Positions 54,468-64,000 of a stretch of 64,000 bases of DNA are shown here, piece after piece. The notes beneath the pieces are model-generated. The model did no database searches and was not told the origin of the DNA. It saw only the letters and a program-made list of their open reading frames with translations. The stretch's first letter is position 1, and each line of letters begins with the position of its first letter. A program made the translations under genes and the position numbers. Source of the stretch: Ambrosia x helenae (taxonomy: Eukaryota; Streptophyta; Magnoliopsida; Asterales; Asteraceae); the NCBI GenBank assembly GCA_030844895.1, contig CM061224.1, forward strand, positions 72,300,567 to 72,364,566, in the 5' to 3' direction.

Positions 54468-55686
54468 ATGTCTGCTCGCCGCATGCTCCGTGATGCCAGC
54501 CAACGCCCTGTTCGTGCTTCTGGACGACGTTCTGATCGTCGCCTCGCATCTTTAGTCGCCGAGCAAATTGCTGCAGTGATCCCAAACCTTGTCAGTGAGA
54601 TAACCCAGAATAGTAACAGTGCCAACACCGGGAGTACGACTCAATTTCGGTGCACTTTCAAACACTTTAACTCCTGCAACCCCACAAAATTCACTGGTGA
54701 GGAGGGTGCTACTGGCCTCCTCCAATGGTTTGAAAGTATGGAGAGTACTTTTGTGAACAGTGAATGTCCTGATGAACTCCGCGTTCGCTATGCTACTAGT
54801 GTCCTTCAAAAGGGAGCGCTAACCTGGTGGAATGGCGAAAAAACGCAATCAAGGGGCTGATGTTGCTTTATCTTTATCTTGGGCTGAGGTTAAGGAACTC
54901 ATGATCGCCAAATTTTGCCCTAGGAACGAAATCAGGAAACTGGAGGAAGAGTTCCATGGACTGAAACAAGACAGTGGTGAGAATCTTGCGTATAATACTC
55001 GATATCACGAACTTAGCATACTGGTTCCACACATGGTCACCCCGGTCTCCCGAGCAATCGAAAAATATATCGAGGGATTACCTGACCTGATTCAAGACGT
55101 TGTCACTGGAGGTAAAGCCACTACGGTAGAAGAAGCCATCCAGCTTGCAGCCACTTTAACAGACAAACACGTAAGGAAAGGAAACTTGGTTAGAAAGGGC
55201 ATCAAGACGTCTACTGAGAAAACCACCAGTGCTGTTGAACAATCTAAGACGGTTTTAGCAAAGGCCACCACTACCGCTTCGAACTCTAAGAAACGAATGG
55301 GCGATAATCAGAACCATGCTGTTGTTGATCCGGTGGCTCAGCCTCCTATCAAGAAAGCCTACACGGGAATCCATCCTCAATGCAACACCTGCAAATATCA
55401 TCACCCTGCAAATCTTCCATGCCGTCAATGCACTAGATGTGGGAGGTTTGGACACCTTGTTACCACTTGTCGAGTAATGGTTGGGACACAGAGTAATCAT
55501 CAAACAGCTGCCCAGGGACCACTACAGATTACTAACGGTCGGGCATGTTATCATTGTAGAGACCCTAATCACATGCTACCCCAATGTCCCAAATTGAACA
55601 ATGTAAACCTGGTGGCACATGGACGAGCTTTCAATATCAATACCAACGAAACAACTGATCAGGATGACGTTAATCCCACTGGTTAA
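54468..55686 (+). pseudogene. G3 gag, one frameshift
   Basis: ATG at 54468. The first frame (54468-54860) holds the basic N-terminus and the gag core up to ALTWW. A run of six A at 54838-54843 shifts the frame, and the second frame (open 54832-55686) continues the same gag to TAA after PTG. Two intact CCHC knuckles are present (CTRCGRFGHLVTTC and CYHCRDPNHMLPQC). The two parts together would be about 405 residues. The close match to G1 gag makes the family clear. One extra A would explain the break. Protease is absent. Confidence 0.85.
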
Positions 55687-56836
55687 GCCATGGATGAAAT
55701 TTTCCCAAGACTCGAGAATCCAATACTTGTGTTTTCGTTTTCATAATTCTATTTTCATTTTGTATCCAATTTTGTCGCACTCTTTAGCATACAACACCTA
55801 GAAATTTCCTTGCGTATTATTGTGTTTTAACACAGATTGGAAATTTATTATATTGATTACGTTTATTTTTAATCATACAAGACTCTACCTTACATTTATT
55901 TGAAACGTTTGGACTTGATACTTGATTCTTACAGATGCTTTTCTAAGAAAACATCATTGGTTATTACATGAAACTAGATTTTTCCCTTAATTTGATTACG
56001 CATTGAACATCTAATTATTCATAATACTCGTAAACATTTAAATATTCATGATAACACTTACACTTAATGGTTGTAGTACTTACAAACTTGCTTGCATAAA
56101 CATGTTATCAATTTGCAATCTATGTGAATAATAATTTCTGCGCTTAATAGAAGTCATCATGCCTTTTTCAACAGTCGGGAGAGGCCCTACAACCTGCTCC
56201 ACGACTGGTGGAGGCTTTCGAACACACTCAACGGTTGGTAGAGGTCACTATGCCTTTTCAAACAGTCGGGAGAGGCCCTACAACCTACTCCACGGCTGGT
56301 GGAGGCTATCGAACCTGCTCAACAATCGGTGGGGTCATAGAAGGACGCAAAACTTTAATGTAAGGTAAATTGATGATTCCGGTCCGGAACGTAATCATGA
56401 ATTTACAGGTACATTAGGGTAGTGTGAAATTCTATTAGAGTTTTTGGGAAGACGACCAGTACGTTTTCAAGGCATCAAAGGTGTGGTGGGTTAGCTGCGG
56501 TACACCCTGTATACAAACACTAATGATGCATTGAAAGTGAGACTAGAAGTCGGACCAGGAACAAACACTAGTTAATTGGTAGTTCATTTAGTCTTTCTGT
56601 TAGTTAATCAACCCGTACATTTATCATAGGATGCCTAAAACTTGAAACTTAGTGTTTTACTAGATTCTTATTCTCCTTAGTATTTGAGACGAACCCATTC
56701 CCTAACTCACACCTATCAAACCCCTTATCCAAATCATTCAAATTTTCCAAACCACAGTTATCTTAATTCTTACCCAAGCATCCATAACCCTATGTTTCTA
56801 ATAACTTCGGGACGAAGTTTCTAAAAGTAGGGGATG
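55687..56836 (+). other. G3 noncoding 3' part with repeats, palindrome, hairpin and PPT
   Basis: Two tandem copies of an 89-bp unit (about 56161-56249 and 56250-56337, core CAGTCGGGAGAGGCCC). A 26-bp palindrome at 56373-56398 and its flanks to about 56540 match G2 and G4. The hairpin at 56803-56819 (AACTTCG-GGA-CGAAGTT) sits directly before the PPT (56821-56836). No protein recognised. Confidence 0.7.
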
Positions 56837-56876
56837 CTGTGACATCCGTCATTTTATATATATATATATATATATT

Positions 56877-56937
<61 letters not shown>

Positions 56938-59420
56938 GATTTCTTTTATACAACTACATGGACCAAACCCACTTCAACCTTGTACCTTCTTGAGCCCACT
57001 ATCTACCTGAGCCCAAGTCTGGCCCAGTACCAGCCCACTTGTCCCTTTACTGTTTAAAAAAAAAAAAAAAAAAATATTGCCTCTGCTGGGTTTCGAACCC
57101 GAGTAGCAGGCCGAGTCAACCTTAACACACACACCACAACCACTAGTCCATATGGCTATTAGTGATAAAGTCTAGGGAAGTTATTTATATATATCATGTT
57201 TTTGAAACCCACCTGTCTCACCACTGCTGCTGCTGATCGAAGCAAGCACAGCCAAAAAGAGGATCAAAATCCTCTTAATTATCAATTTATCACAAAAATA
57301 AGGTATGGAACATAATTATCGGCCATCATTGACCCTAATACACGCGTAACAGTCATCAATTGTTACCCAAATTATATCCATTACGCGTTTAGACTTTAAT
57401 ATTGGTCAACCTTACCAATTAACCCAATCCATCGACCCTCTATATAAATTGATCGTCCCCAAGGCATAACAACTCGCTCACATCTCTCTCTCAACCTCCA
57501 ATTGTCTCTGAAACATCTCTGATTATCGTTCATCATCACGCTGTTTGACTTTGGCTTTGACCGGGCAAACGAGCACAATTCATCATTGTGAGTTCTTGTT
57601 CTTTTGTGGGTTTTGTTAGTCGGCAATCAAACAACAAAAGCCCCAACATCAATCGGGCTCATTATGTCTGAATTGTTTGATTGTTAAAGCTAGGGTTCGT
57701 GGGTATTGATTTGGGGATAAAAACTGATTTCGCGTGTGTTTATAATTATTTTAGAACAGGATTCATCACAACCACAGGCCTAGGCCAAGTGGTTGTGATG
57801 GTTACTTGTAACAGGGACCATCAGGGTTCGAGTCCCGGCACAGCCCCGTTTTTGTTCTTTTCTTTTCTTTTCTTTTCTTTTTAAACAATTATATATATAT
57901 ATATATATTAAACCTTTTAATCTTTTAAATTCATTTTAAAATATCAAAACTATTTTATAAATTCTAAAAAAAATATATTTGTTTAATCTGAGATAAAAGT
58001 TTTAATTACAATTTTTATTTTTCAGAAATTCATTTATTTAATATTTATAATAATTAAATCATTTTTATGCTATTATATTTATAAAAATCCATTTATATAT
58101 CAAAACAACTTTATTAAATTCTACAAAAATTATCCTGAGTTTGTATTAAGTGAAACTTTACTGAAATGATTTTTAATTTTGAAAAATCATTTATTTAATA
58201 TTTTTAATCAATTTTTGTTAGTTTTAATCATAATTAAATCATAATAAATTCATTTTACAATATTTTTGCACCAAAATTTTACATAAATTATTTCTATCCA
58301 TTTAGAACAGAAATATGATTTTTAAAATAATAATTCTTTAATTTTAGTATTTTTAATTATTAAAGTTAAAGTTTGTCAATTTGTAATAAATAGATTTAAT
58401 AATCTATTTTAAAGAAAATAATTTTATAAAAATTATTTTTACACTTTAAACACATTCTTGTGACCATCTTAAATTAAAATTTCATAAAAAGATTTTTGGT
58501 TATTTATTTACTAAATTTCTCTCAATTGGCGAATATTTTAATGATAATCAAACAAACATTTATCCCTAATTCGAAGCCCTAGAAATACATGTATCCTAGA
58601 GTTATTCCTTACACATTATTAAAATTCTTTAGGTTGATTCTTTGGAATATTTCCAACGCACATTTCGTTGTCCAGTTCAATTACAAGCTATTACGTATAC
58701 AGTGAGTATTCCTACCCCTTTTTGCTTTTATACATTTTTGGGGTGTTACATGTACACTATTACAATTTCAAATACAAGTTTACATTTTTACAATACAATT
58801 CTAGTACTATGTGCATTGCTTACAACGTGCTTTATGCTTAGACAATACATGTGGATTACATTTGTACTTAGTGAAATCATTAACATGGTACAAGCCGACC
58901 TTAACATTGGATAGCGCTATTTGGATTGACAACCCGCCTAGATTGATTCTCCCCCTTTTTCATCGGAGAATCCGTGGCCAGTGTTAAGTTATCATCCATT
59001 TATTGGTTGAGTACACTACAGTTCATACAGTACATTATACAGTCACAGGGTTGATTTCGCTCATTTGTTTGATACATGGTTTACATATTTGCACTGTAGC
59101 TTGCACTTGAATTGTATAACTTTTTAACCTACTATATATATCAAATCTAGGAATGCTCACCAACATTTCATATGTTGACCAAACCTATTTTTGTACATGT
59201 TTCAGGTGCAGTTTGATCTAGTGCTTTAGCAAGAGACATTTAGTGTTTTATTTCAATTCAGTTATTTCAATATTTACATTTCATTTCGACAATGTAATTT
59301 CCATTTCCATATAAGACAATTTTGATTATTCAATAATATTTACATTTTAGTACCATGAGCTTTTGAACAATCGTCACTACGTGGCACCTCGATGATTCCG
59401 CCATCGGTTGGGGTGTTACA
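56837..59420 (+). repeat. G3 3' LTR
   Basis: Matches 51169-53759 through its length. (AAT)n at about 56883-56937 and a longer A run near 57056-57074 are slippage differences. Confidence 0.93.
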
Positions 59421-59425
59421 AATTG

Positions 59426-59697
59426 TAAGCGTCATGTCAACCCTCCTTATGTCACCCAACCCGCCACTAAGTTTTGTCATCAACCGAAGAAGTTGTAAAG
59501 AAATGACTCAAAACACAAATCAATTGTTTCAAACTCACTTTCACCTTCACCTACAAGATATAAAACCCAACTGTTGTAATATCGATGCATTTTTATTCTA
59601 TTTAATATTAAATAAAGTTTTACCTAAAATGCAGTGATCAAACACTAAAATATATACAAAACTAGCATATTAAAAAGGTGTGTTTCATAACACATCA
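59426..59697 (-). repeat. At2 5' LTR, second part
   Basis: Continues the At2 LTR after the G3 target site (compare 49935-50060) and ends at CACATCA, followed by the TSD ATAAC. Contains nothing else. Confidence 0.75.
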
Positions 59698-60192
59698 ATA
59701 ACCATCAGGAGTTGCATTCAAAATACAACACTCTCCTGATATCGTGCAGATAGACCTTATCTTCTACGTTTGTTTTTGTAAATGACTTAGTAGGTTGTTA
59801 TGATAAGGGGATTGGCTTATCAATAAGTCTTTATCTCTATCATTTAGTATTTGAGCATGGTGGACCGGGCTATTATTATTTAATGTTGTGGGCCGGTTTA
59901 GTTGGGCCGAACCCTACCTCTAACTTGTGATAAGAACGTGTGAATAGTACTAAACTCTAACTTGTAAAACAAAAAATAAGTATAGTACATAAGTACGGAA
60001 AAAAGAAATCAAATAGGGACTTTTTAAAACTTTAAAAGGATTTATGCCGCATGACCTATGCACGTGCCATGACGTCACTGCAGTAGTCAAATCAGCCGTT
60101 TTAACAGACTGATTTGTAGAGTGACAACCGTTGACGGTCCAGTTTGAAATTCAAACCGTTAGTTTGTTTTCCTATAAAGGTGTGAGGCTACG
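59698..60192 (-). repeat. T2 LTR, part before At2
   Basis: The complement of T1 28392-28740: shared CACACCTTTATAGG, GTGCATAGGTCATGCGGCA, TTTTCCGTACTTA and CACACGTTCTTATCAC. The LTR start itself is missing at the join with integrase. Confidence 0.75.
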
Positions 60193-60194
60193 AT

Positions 60195-61733
60195 GAGCCC
60201 ATAGTACGTGAGGCAGTTGCTCAACCCATGATTTGCCCTCCGCATCTAGGCGCCTCTTAATACCGTCCAAGATGCTACGATTTGCCCGTTCTACTTGGTC
60301 GTTCCCCTGAGGATGTGCGACAGAAGTGAATACTTGTTGAATTCTAAGTTCTTTGCACCATTATTATAGCGCCTTGTCGGCAAACTGTGTCCCGTTGTCA
60401 CAGATAATGTATAGGGGAACCCCAAAGCGGCAGATGATATGTTCCCACAAGAACTTCCGAATATTACTTGCTTCGATCTTAGCTAATGGCTTTGCTTCAA
60501 CCCATTTGGTTTCGATTGCCACCATCAAATATTTCAACTTCCCGTTGGCCAATGGAAAAGGTCCAACTAGATCTATGCCCCACTTCTGAAAAGGCCATGT
60601 TGCCGTTACCGGATCAAATTATTCTTTGGCCTTAATGTTTGTGGTGCGTAATTTTGGCAACACATACATTTTTGTAACTCCTCCACAGCCATGTTGTGAA
60701 TGCTGGGCCAGAAATATCTAGCATTCATTATCTTTGCAACAACTGCCCGCGGGCCTACATGAATCCATATATACTTGCATCGATTTCCCGTATCAAGTAT
60801 TTGGCCTATGATGGTGCTACACATCGCAGGACGGGACCCAAATAAGACTTCCTGTATAGCACCCCATTATGAACTTCATATTGCAAGGCCTTGTTACGCA
60901 TTTTTAATGCTTCATCCTTATCCTCTGGTATGATACTTTCATCTAAGTACTTTTTGCTCGTGGTCATCAGGAAACTTCTACTGCGTGAACAACGTGAATT
61001 GTAGATACCCGTGTGGATGGCGACTTGAGAATTTCAATGTGAACGTCCTATGCAATCCCTAAGGATGCTAGTTTGTTGAGGGCATCAACAATGTCATTCC
61101 TGTTTCGCCGGACATGATTAAGCGTTACCCGAAGAAATTTGGCCATAAAATCCTTTGTTTTCTCCAAATACTTGGCCATGGATTCGTCCAGGGATTCATA
61201 TGACTCATTGACCACGTTGTTTACCAGCGGGGAATCCACACGTGCGTCCACTTTCTTCGCACCCATCGCCAAAGCCATACGCCACCTCGCCAGAAGTGCT
61301 TCATACTCCGATTGATTATTAGAACATTCGAACTCAAAACAAAGGGCGTACATAAATTTTGCACCTTCTAGACTTCTAAGCATTAATCCCGCACCGGCGC
61401 CTTTGCCGTTAGATGAACCGACTAGGTACAACTGCCATGTCGTCGCCTGATTGTCCGGGGGGTAGATGGAGAAGCTTCAATTACTTGTTGAGTTTCTTCC
61501 TCGTCTGGAATCTCGGCTATGAAATCGGCAATTAATTATCCCTTGACCGCCGTCATTTTCTTGAAACTTATATCTAACGGTCCCAGTTGAAAAACCCACT
61601 TGGCGAGTCTTCTAGAGACCTCCGGTCTATTTATAACTTGTGCTAACTGAAAATTAGTCAAGACTTCCACCATGTATGCCTTAAAATACCGGCGTACTCG
61701 CCATGATGCATGTACTAAAGCCAACATACTAGT
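60195..61733 (-). pseudogene. T2 pol remnant: RNase H and integrase of a Tat-lineage element
   Basis: On the minus strand, 61733-61536 carries the segment before the additional RNase H (VINRPEVSRRLAKWVFQLG). 61431-61048 is an RNase H of Tat type, where the usual Asp before GSSNGKGAGAG is Val, while SEYEAL and the DSPLV position remain. 60824-60606 is the integrase zinc region. 60552-60200 is the integrase core, with CDNGTQF and QVERANRS. Several stops interrupt it. It ends abruptly at HVLWAHR by fusion to the LTR. Reverse transcriptase and gag would lie beyond the G4 insertion. Confidence 0.8.
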
Positions 61734-63243
61734 TGTAACACCCAAACTGATGGCGGAAACATTGAGGTGTCACATATTGATGATTGTTTAGTAGCTCATG
61801 GAAAATAAAAAGTTTGAATAATCGTTTAATCCATTCAATATAATTCAAAACTAAATACATCCAATGTCATTAAATGAAATTATTACATGCAATGTTAAGA
61901 CATGAATTAAAACTTCAAACAATCTTCTCTTGAGATAGCAATAAACTTCAAGCATCATTGTTCCCTAAAACTGATAAGTTTGGAAAAGTTTGGTGGGGGG
62001 GGGGTCAACTAAAAGTTAATGAGAATACATAGGCCTAGTTTAGCAATAAGTTTATAAATATAAGTATCAAAGTTTGGCAATTCATATGTCTAATGTATAT
62101 CAAAGTCTACATGTGAAAACAAAAACACAAAGTATAGTGTGTGCATAATCAATCCTACCGACAAAGTTTAGGTCCATCCCGTAACCACGGTTCACCTTAA
62201 TATAAAGTTTAAACAATAACAATCACCCACGCTCCCCATAAAAATGGTCAACGAATCTAGGTGGGGTTGTCAATCCAATAGATCTATCATTGTATATCGC
62301 AGGCTTGATCAAGGTTAATGATTACGCAAGTCTCAAGTTTAAGTTTAACAAGTCTTTGTCTAAGACATGTGGCATAAAAGATTTACAACTAGACACGTAT
62401 AATGAATTGCATCAAGAGTATTAAGAATCAAGTTTCATTCAAAAGCATAAGAAAAGTTGCAAAACAAGACTATGTAAACTTACCTTTATTGTGATAATGA
62501 AATTGCAAGGAATCTACGAGAGTCGATGAATTTAGTTCGAACCTTAACAGTTGCGTGAACATACAGATTAGCGATGCCATGGTTTCCAATGATCGGAGAT
62601 GAGTTAAGGTGGAGATATCCATAGCCACGAATGGAAACGTCGGTGGCGGTGAATGGTTGGTGGTGGTCAGAGACGGTCCTGGTTTGGTCGGAGGTTTTTA
62701 CGGAGGCGTTTTAGAGGTGAAGTGTGTTCGAAGAGATGAGTAGAATAACCTCTATTTAAAGGATTAGGCCACGGGTACGGTTTTATGGTAACTTCCATGA
62801 TTTCTGCCTTGAATGGTAGCCACGTATAGGAAGGATTTTAAGGTTATAAGATGTGATCGTTGATTTCGGGTTGTGATTGATGTTTAAAAATGGCAATATT
62901 TGGGGGATATATTTGTTGGTAAAATTTTGCCAAAGTCAACTCGTCGACCGTTTTTTGTGCCGGTATCTACGTTTCTTTAAACCAACTGTGACGAAGATGG
63001 TGATGATGCATTATTGTTTTTGCCTCTTCTTGACACATTTATTATTTTTGTCATATTGGCTTTTTTTTTGTGATATTATTATTATTATTATTTAGTATAT
63101 ACATATATATGTTTATCATTAAATAAATTATGTAATAAAAGGTGGATAAGCGATTTATATACAAATATTGAAAAGGGGCATTTATTGTAATAAATTAAAT
63201 AAAAAAAATGGGAAGGACATTTGGAGAATTTTGTGATGTTACT
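61734..63243 (-). repeat. G4 3' LTR
   Basis: The terminal module (GATGGCGGAAAC, GAGGTGTCAC) is as in G1-G3. A minus-strand start region with TA-rich sequence lies near 62750-62760 (sense CCTTTAAATAGAGG). The G run at 61995-62004 is a homopolymer. A short hydrophobic frame at 62877-63095 has no recognisable family. Confidence 0.75.
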
Positions 63244-64000
63244 GTCTCCCCACTTTTAGGAACTTCATCCTGAAGTTGTTTTTGGAGGGGCTACTGGGAA
63301 GAGGTGTGGGTATTTGGTACAAGCTTGGGTGACTATGGTTTAGAGTATAGTAAAAGAGTAACATGATCAAGGTTTTGAGAATTGTTCTAAGATAAGGGTT
63401 TTATGAAACACTAAACTTAAGTTTCAGGAATAGAAAACAGGAATGCACAATATGATTATAAAGGTTAAATGAACTATCAAATAATTAGGGTTTGTTATTG
63501 GTCCGACCCGCATCTCATTTTCGATGCATCATTAGTGTTTATATATAAGGTGAACCGGAGCTAACCCACCACACCTTTGATACCTCGTAAATGCACTAGG
63601 TATCCACCAAAACCCTAATAGAATTTCACACCACCTTAACGTACCTGTAATTTCATGATTACATTCCGGACCGTAATCACTAATTTAACTTACATTACGG
63701 TTTTGTATCCTTCTATGACTCTAAACTAAACACACATTTAAAACACAACAATGCACAACAGCCTTGCGACTGAGTCATTGTATCAATGAATCTCATGAAT
63801 CTTTCAATTTGTTGAATCAAATTTTATGTTCATCACAGTAAAGTTAAAAATAAATAAATAATTAAATAAATAAATGCACACGACTTTATGTATGGGCTTC
63901 ACCCCAAATGGGGAGGCTGCTAAGTAAGGTGTTCACCCAATGTATCAAAAAATGAGTACAACTGTTGAGCAGGAAAGAAGACCTCTACCAGTCTGTGAGT
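63244..64000 (-). other. G4 internal region, noncoding part
   Basis: PPT, hairpin 63261-63277, and the shared block with palindrome 63655-63680 (ATGATTACA, core TTCCGGAC, CGTAATCAC). The end near 63960-64000 is similar to the 89-bp unit of G3 read in reverse. No open frame of note. Confidence 0.65.

Larger units (their letters stand above)
51169..59420 (+). mobile_element. G3: young gag-only Ty3/gypsy element
   Basis: Complete insertion with TSD AATTG (51164-51168, 59421-59425). LTRs of 2591 and 2584 bp differ, as far as I can see by eye, only in simple-repeat lengths and a T-run base, so this is the most recent insertion here. PBS 53763-53775 (iMet) and PPT 56821-56836. The 3.08-kb interior encodes gag but no protease, reverse transcriptase or integrase. 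That is the pattern of non-autonomous gag-only elements. The LTR ends, leader and PPT hairpin match G1. Confidence 0.93.
49063..59697 (-). mobile_element. At2: old Athila-like element with internal deletion
   Basis: TSD ATAAC at 49058-49062 and 59698-59702. The LTRs begin TGATCGCATG (49063 and 50797) and the outer one ends CATCA (59697). The PBS 50777-50796 is a decayed tRNA-Asp type. The interior is reduced to about 0.6 kb of gag and leader. It carries two later insertions: solo LTR 49190-49684 and G3 at 51169. It is distinctly more diverged than At1. Confidence 0.82.
48748..61733 (-). mobile_element. T2: Tat-lineage retrotransposon, deeply interrupted
   Basis: The minus-strand order is a pol remnant (61733-60195) joined directly to the 3' LTR (60194-59698, continuing at 49062-48748). 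The LTR matches the T1 LTR on the opposite strand, including the ACGTTCTTATCAC and CACGCCG regions. The junction at about 60194 removes the end of integrase, the antisense ORF, the PPT and the first LTR bases. At2 splits the LTR (TSD ATAAC), and G4 cuts pol at 61734. Confidence 0.75.
61734..64000 (-). mobile_element. G4: non-autonomous G-group element, cut by window edge
   Basis: The 3' LTR starts TGTAACACCC at 61734 inside T2 pol and ends near 63243. The PPT follows (sense CCTAAAAGTGGGGAGAC), with a hairpin at 63261-63277. The interior to 64000 has no coding sequence but includes the block shared with G2 and G3 (about 63525-63690). The LTR is shorter (about 1.5 kb) than in G1-G3. A target duplication cannot be checked in this window; the left flank is CTAGT. 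Confidence 0.8.

Noticed and set aside
61995..62004. Run of G as a G-quadruplex
   Set aside because: A single homopolymer run without the neighbouring G tracts a stable intramolecular quadruplex needs.

Overview
The window reads as plant nuclear DNA from a eudicot. The A/T-rich, retrotransposon-dense sequence, the LTR families ending in a CCAACCGATGGCGG-type motif, and the plant IRE1-like gene all fit, and I infer Asteraceae, without a database search. Roughly nine tenths of it is transposable elements, many nested in one another. I support most insertions with target-site duplications (TSDs), primer-binding sites (PBS) and polypurine tracts (PPT) read from the sequence. One host gene is supported.

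Left block (1-29.2 kb). The oldest layer is a plus-strand Tat-lineage Ty3/gypsy element (T1). It is visible only as its antisense extra ORFs (17967-28327, minus) and its 3' LTR (28350 to about 29202-29217). Two elements sit in it. G1 (1-17966, minus) is a chromodomain-type Ty3/gypsy element with a complete but nonsense-riddled gag-pol. At1 (20992-27934, minus) is an Athila-like gag-protease element with TSD ATACT that splits the antisense ORF. The 5' LTR of G1 is itself broken by G2 (8622-16522), a coding-free LARD-like element, and is followed by a rearranged partial extra copy of the G1 LTR.

Middle block (29.2-48.7 kb). A five-exon gene for a sensor-less IRE1-like kinase/RNase (395 codons) spans 29690-48368 on the plus strand. 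Introns 1 and 2 are ordinary. Intron 3 (10.8 kb) holds a deleted Copia element, a tRNA-type SINE, two minus-strand LINEs, a MITE-like element and a solo LTR. Intron 4 (6.5 kb) holds a Copia element with TSD AACTA. All splice junctions are in phase.

Right block (48.7-64 kb). A minus-strand Tat element (T2) with a pol remnant and one LTR is interrupted by an old Athila-like element (At2, TSD ATAAC). At2 is in turn interrupted by a solo LTR and by a very young gag-only element (G3, 51169-59420, TSD AATTG). A fourth member of the G group (G4) enters T2 at 61734 and runs off the window.

How the parts relate. G1 is the only G element with pol. G2, G3 and G4 carry little or no coding sequence, but they share the G1 LTR ends. 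G2 and G3 also share its PBS and a leader stem just after the PBS. All four share a hairpin just before the PPT, with paired substitutions between families. G2, G3 and G4 additionally share a noncoding block with a 26-bp palindrome. I interpret this as one autonomous family plus dependants mobilised in trans through common RNA signals. The two Tat 3' LTRs point toward the IRE1-like gene from both sides.
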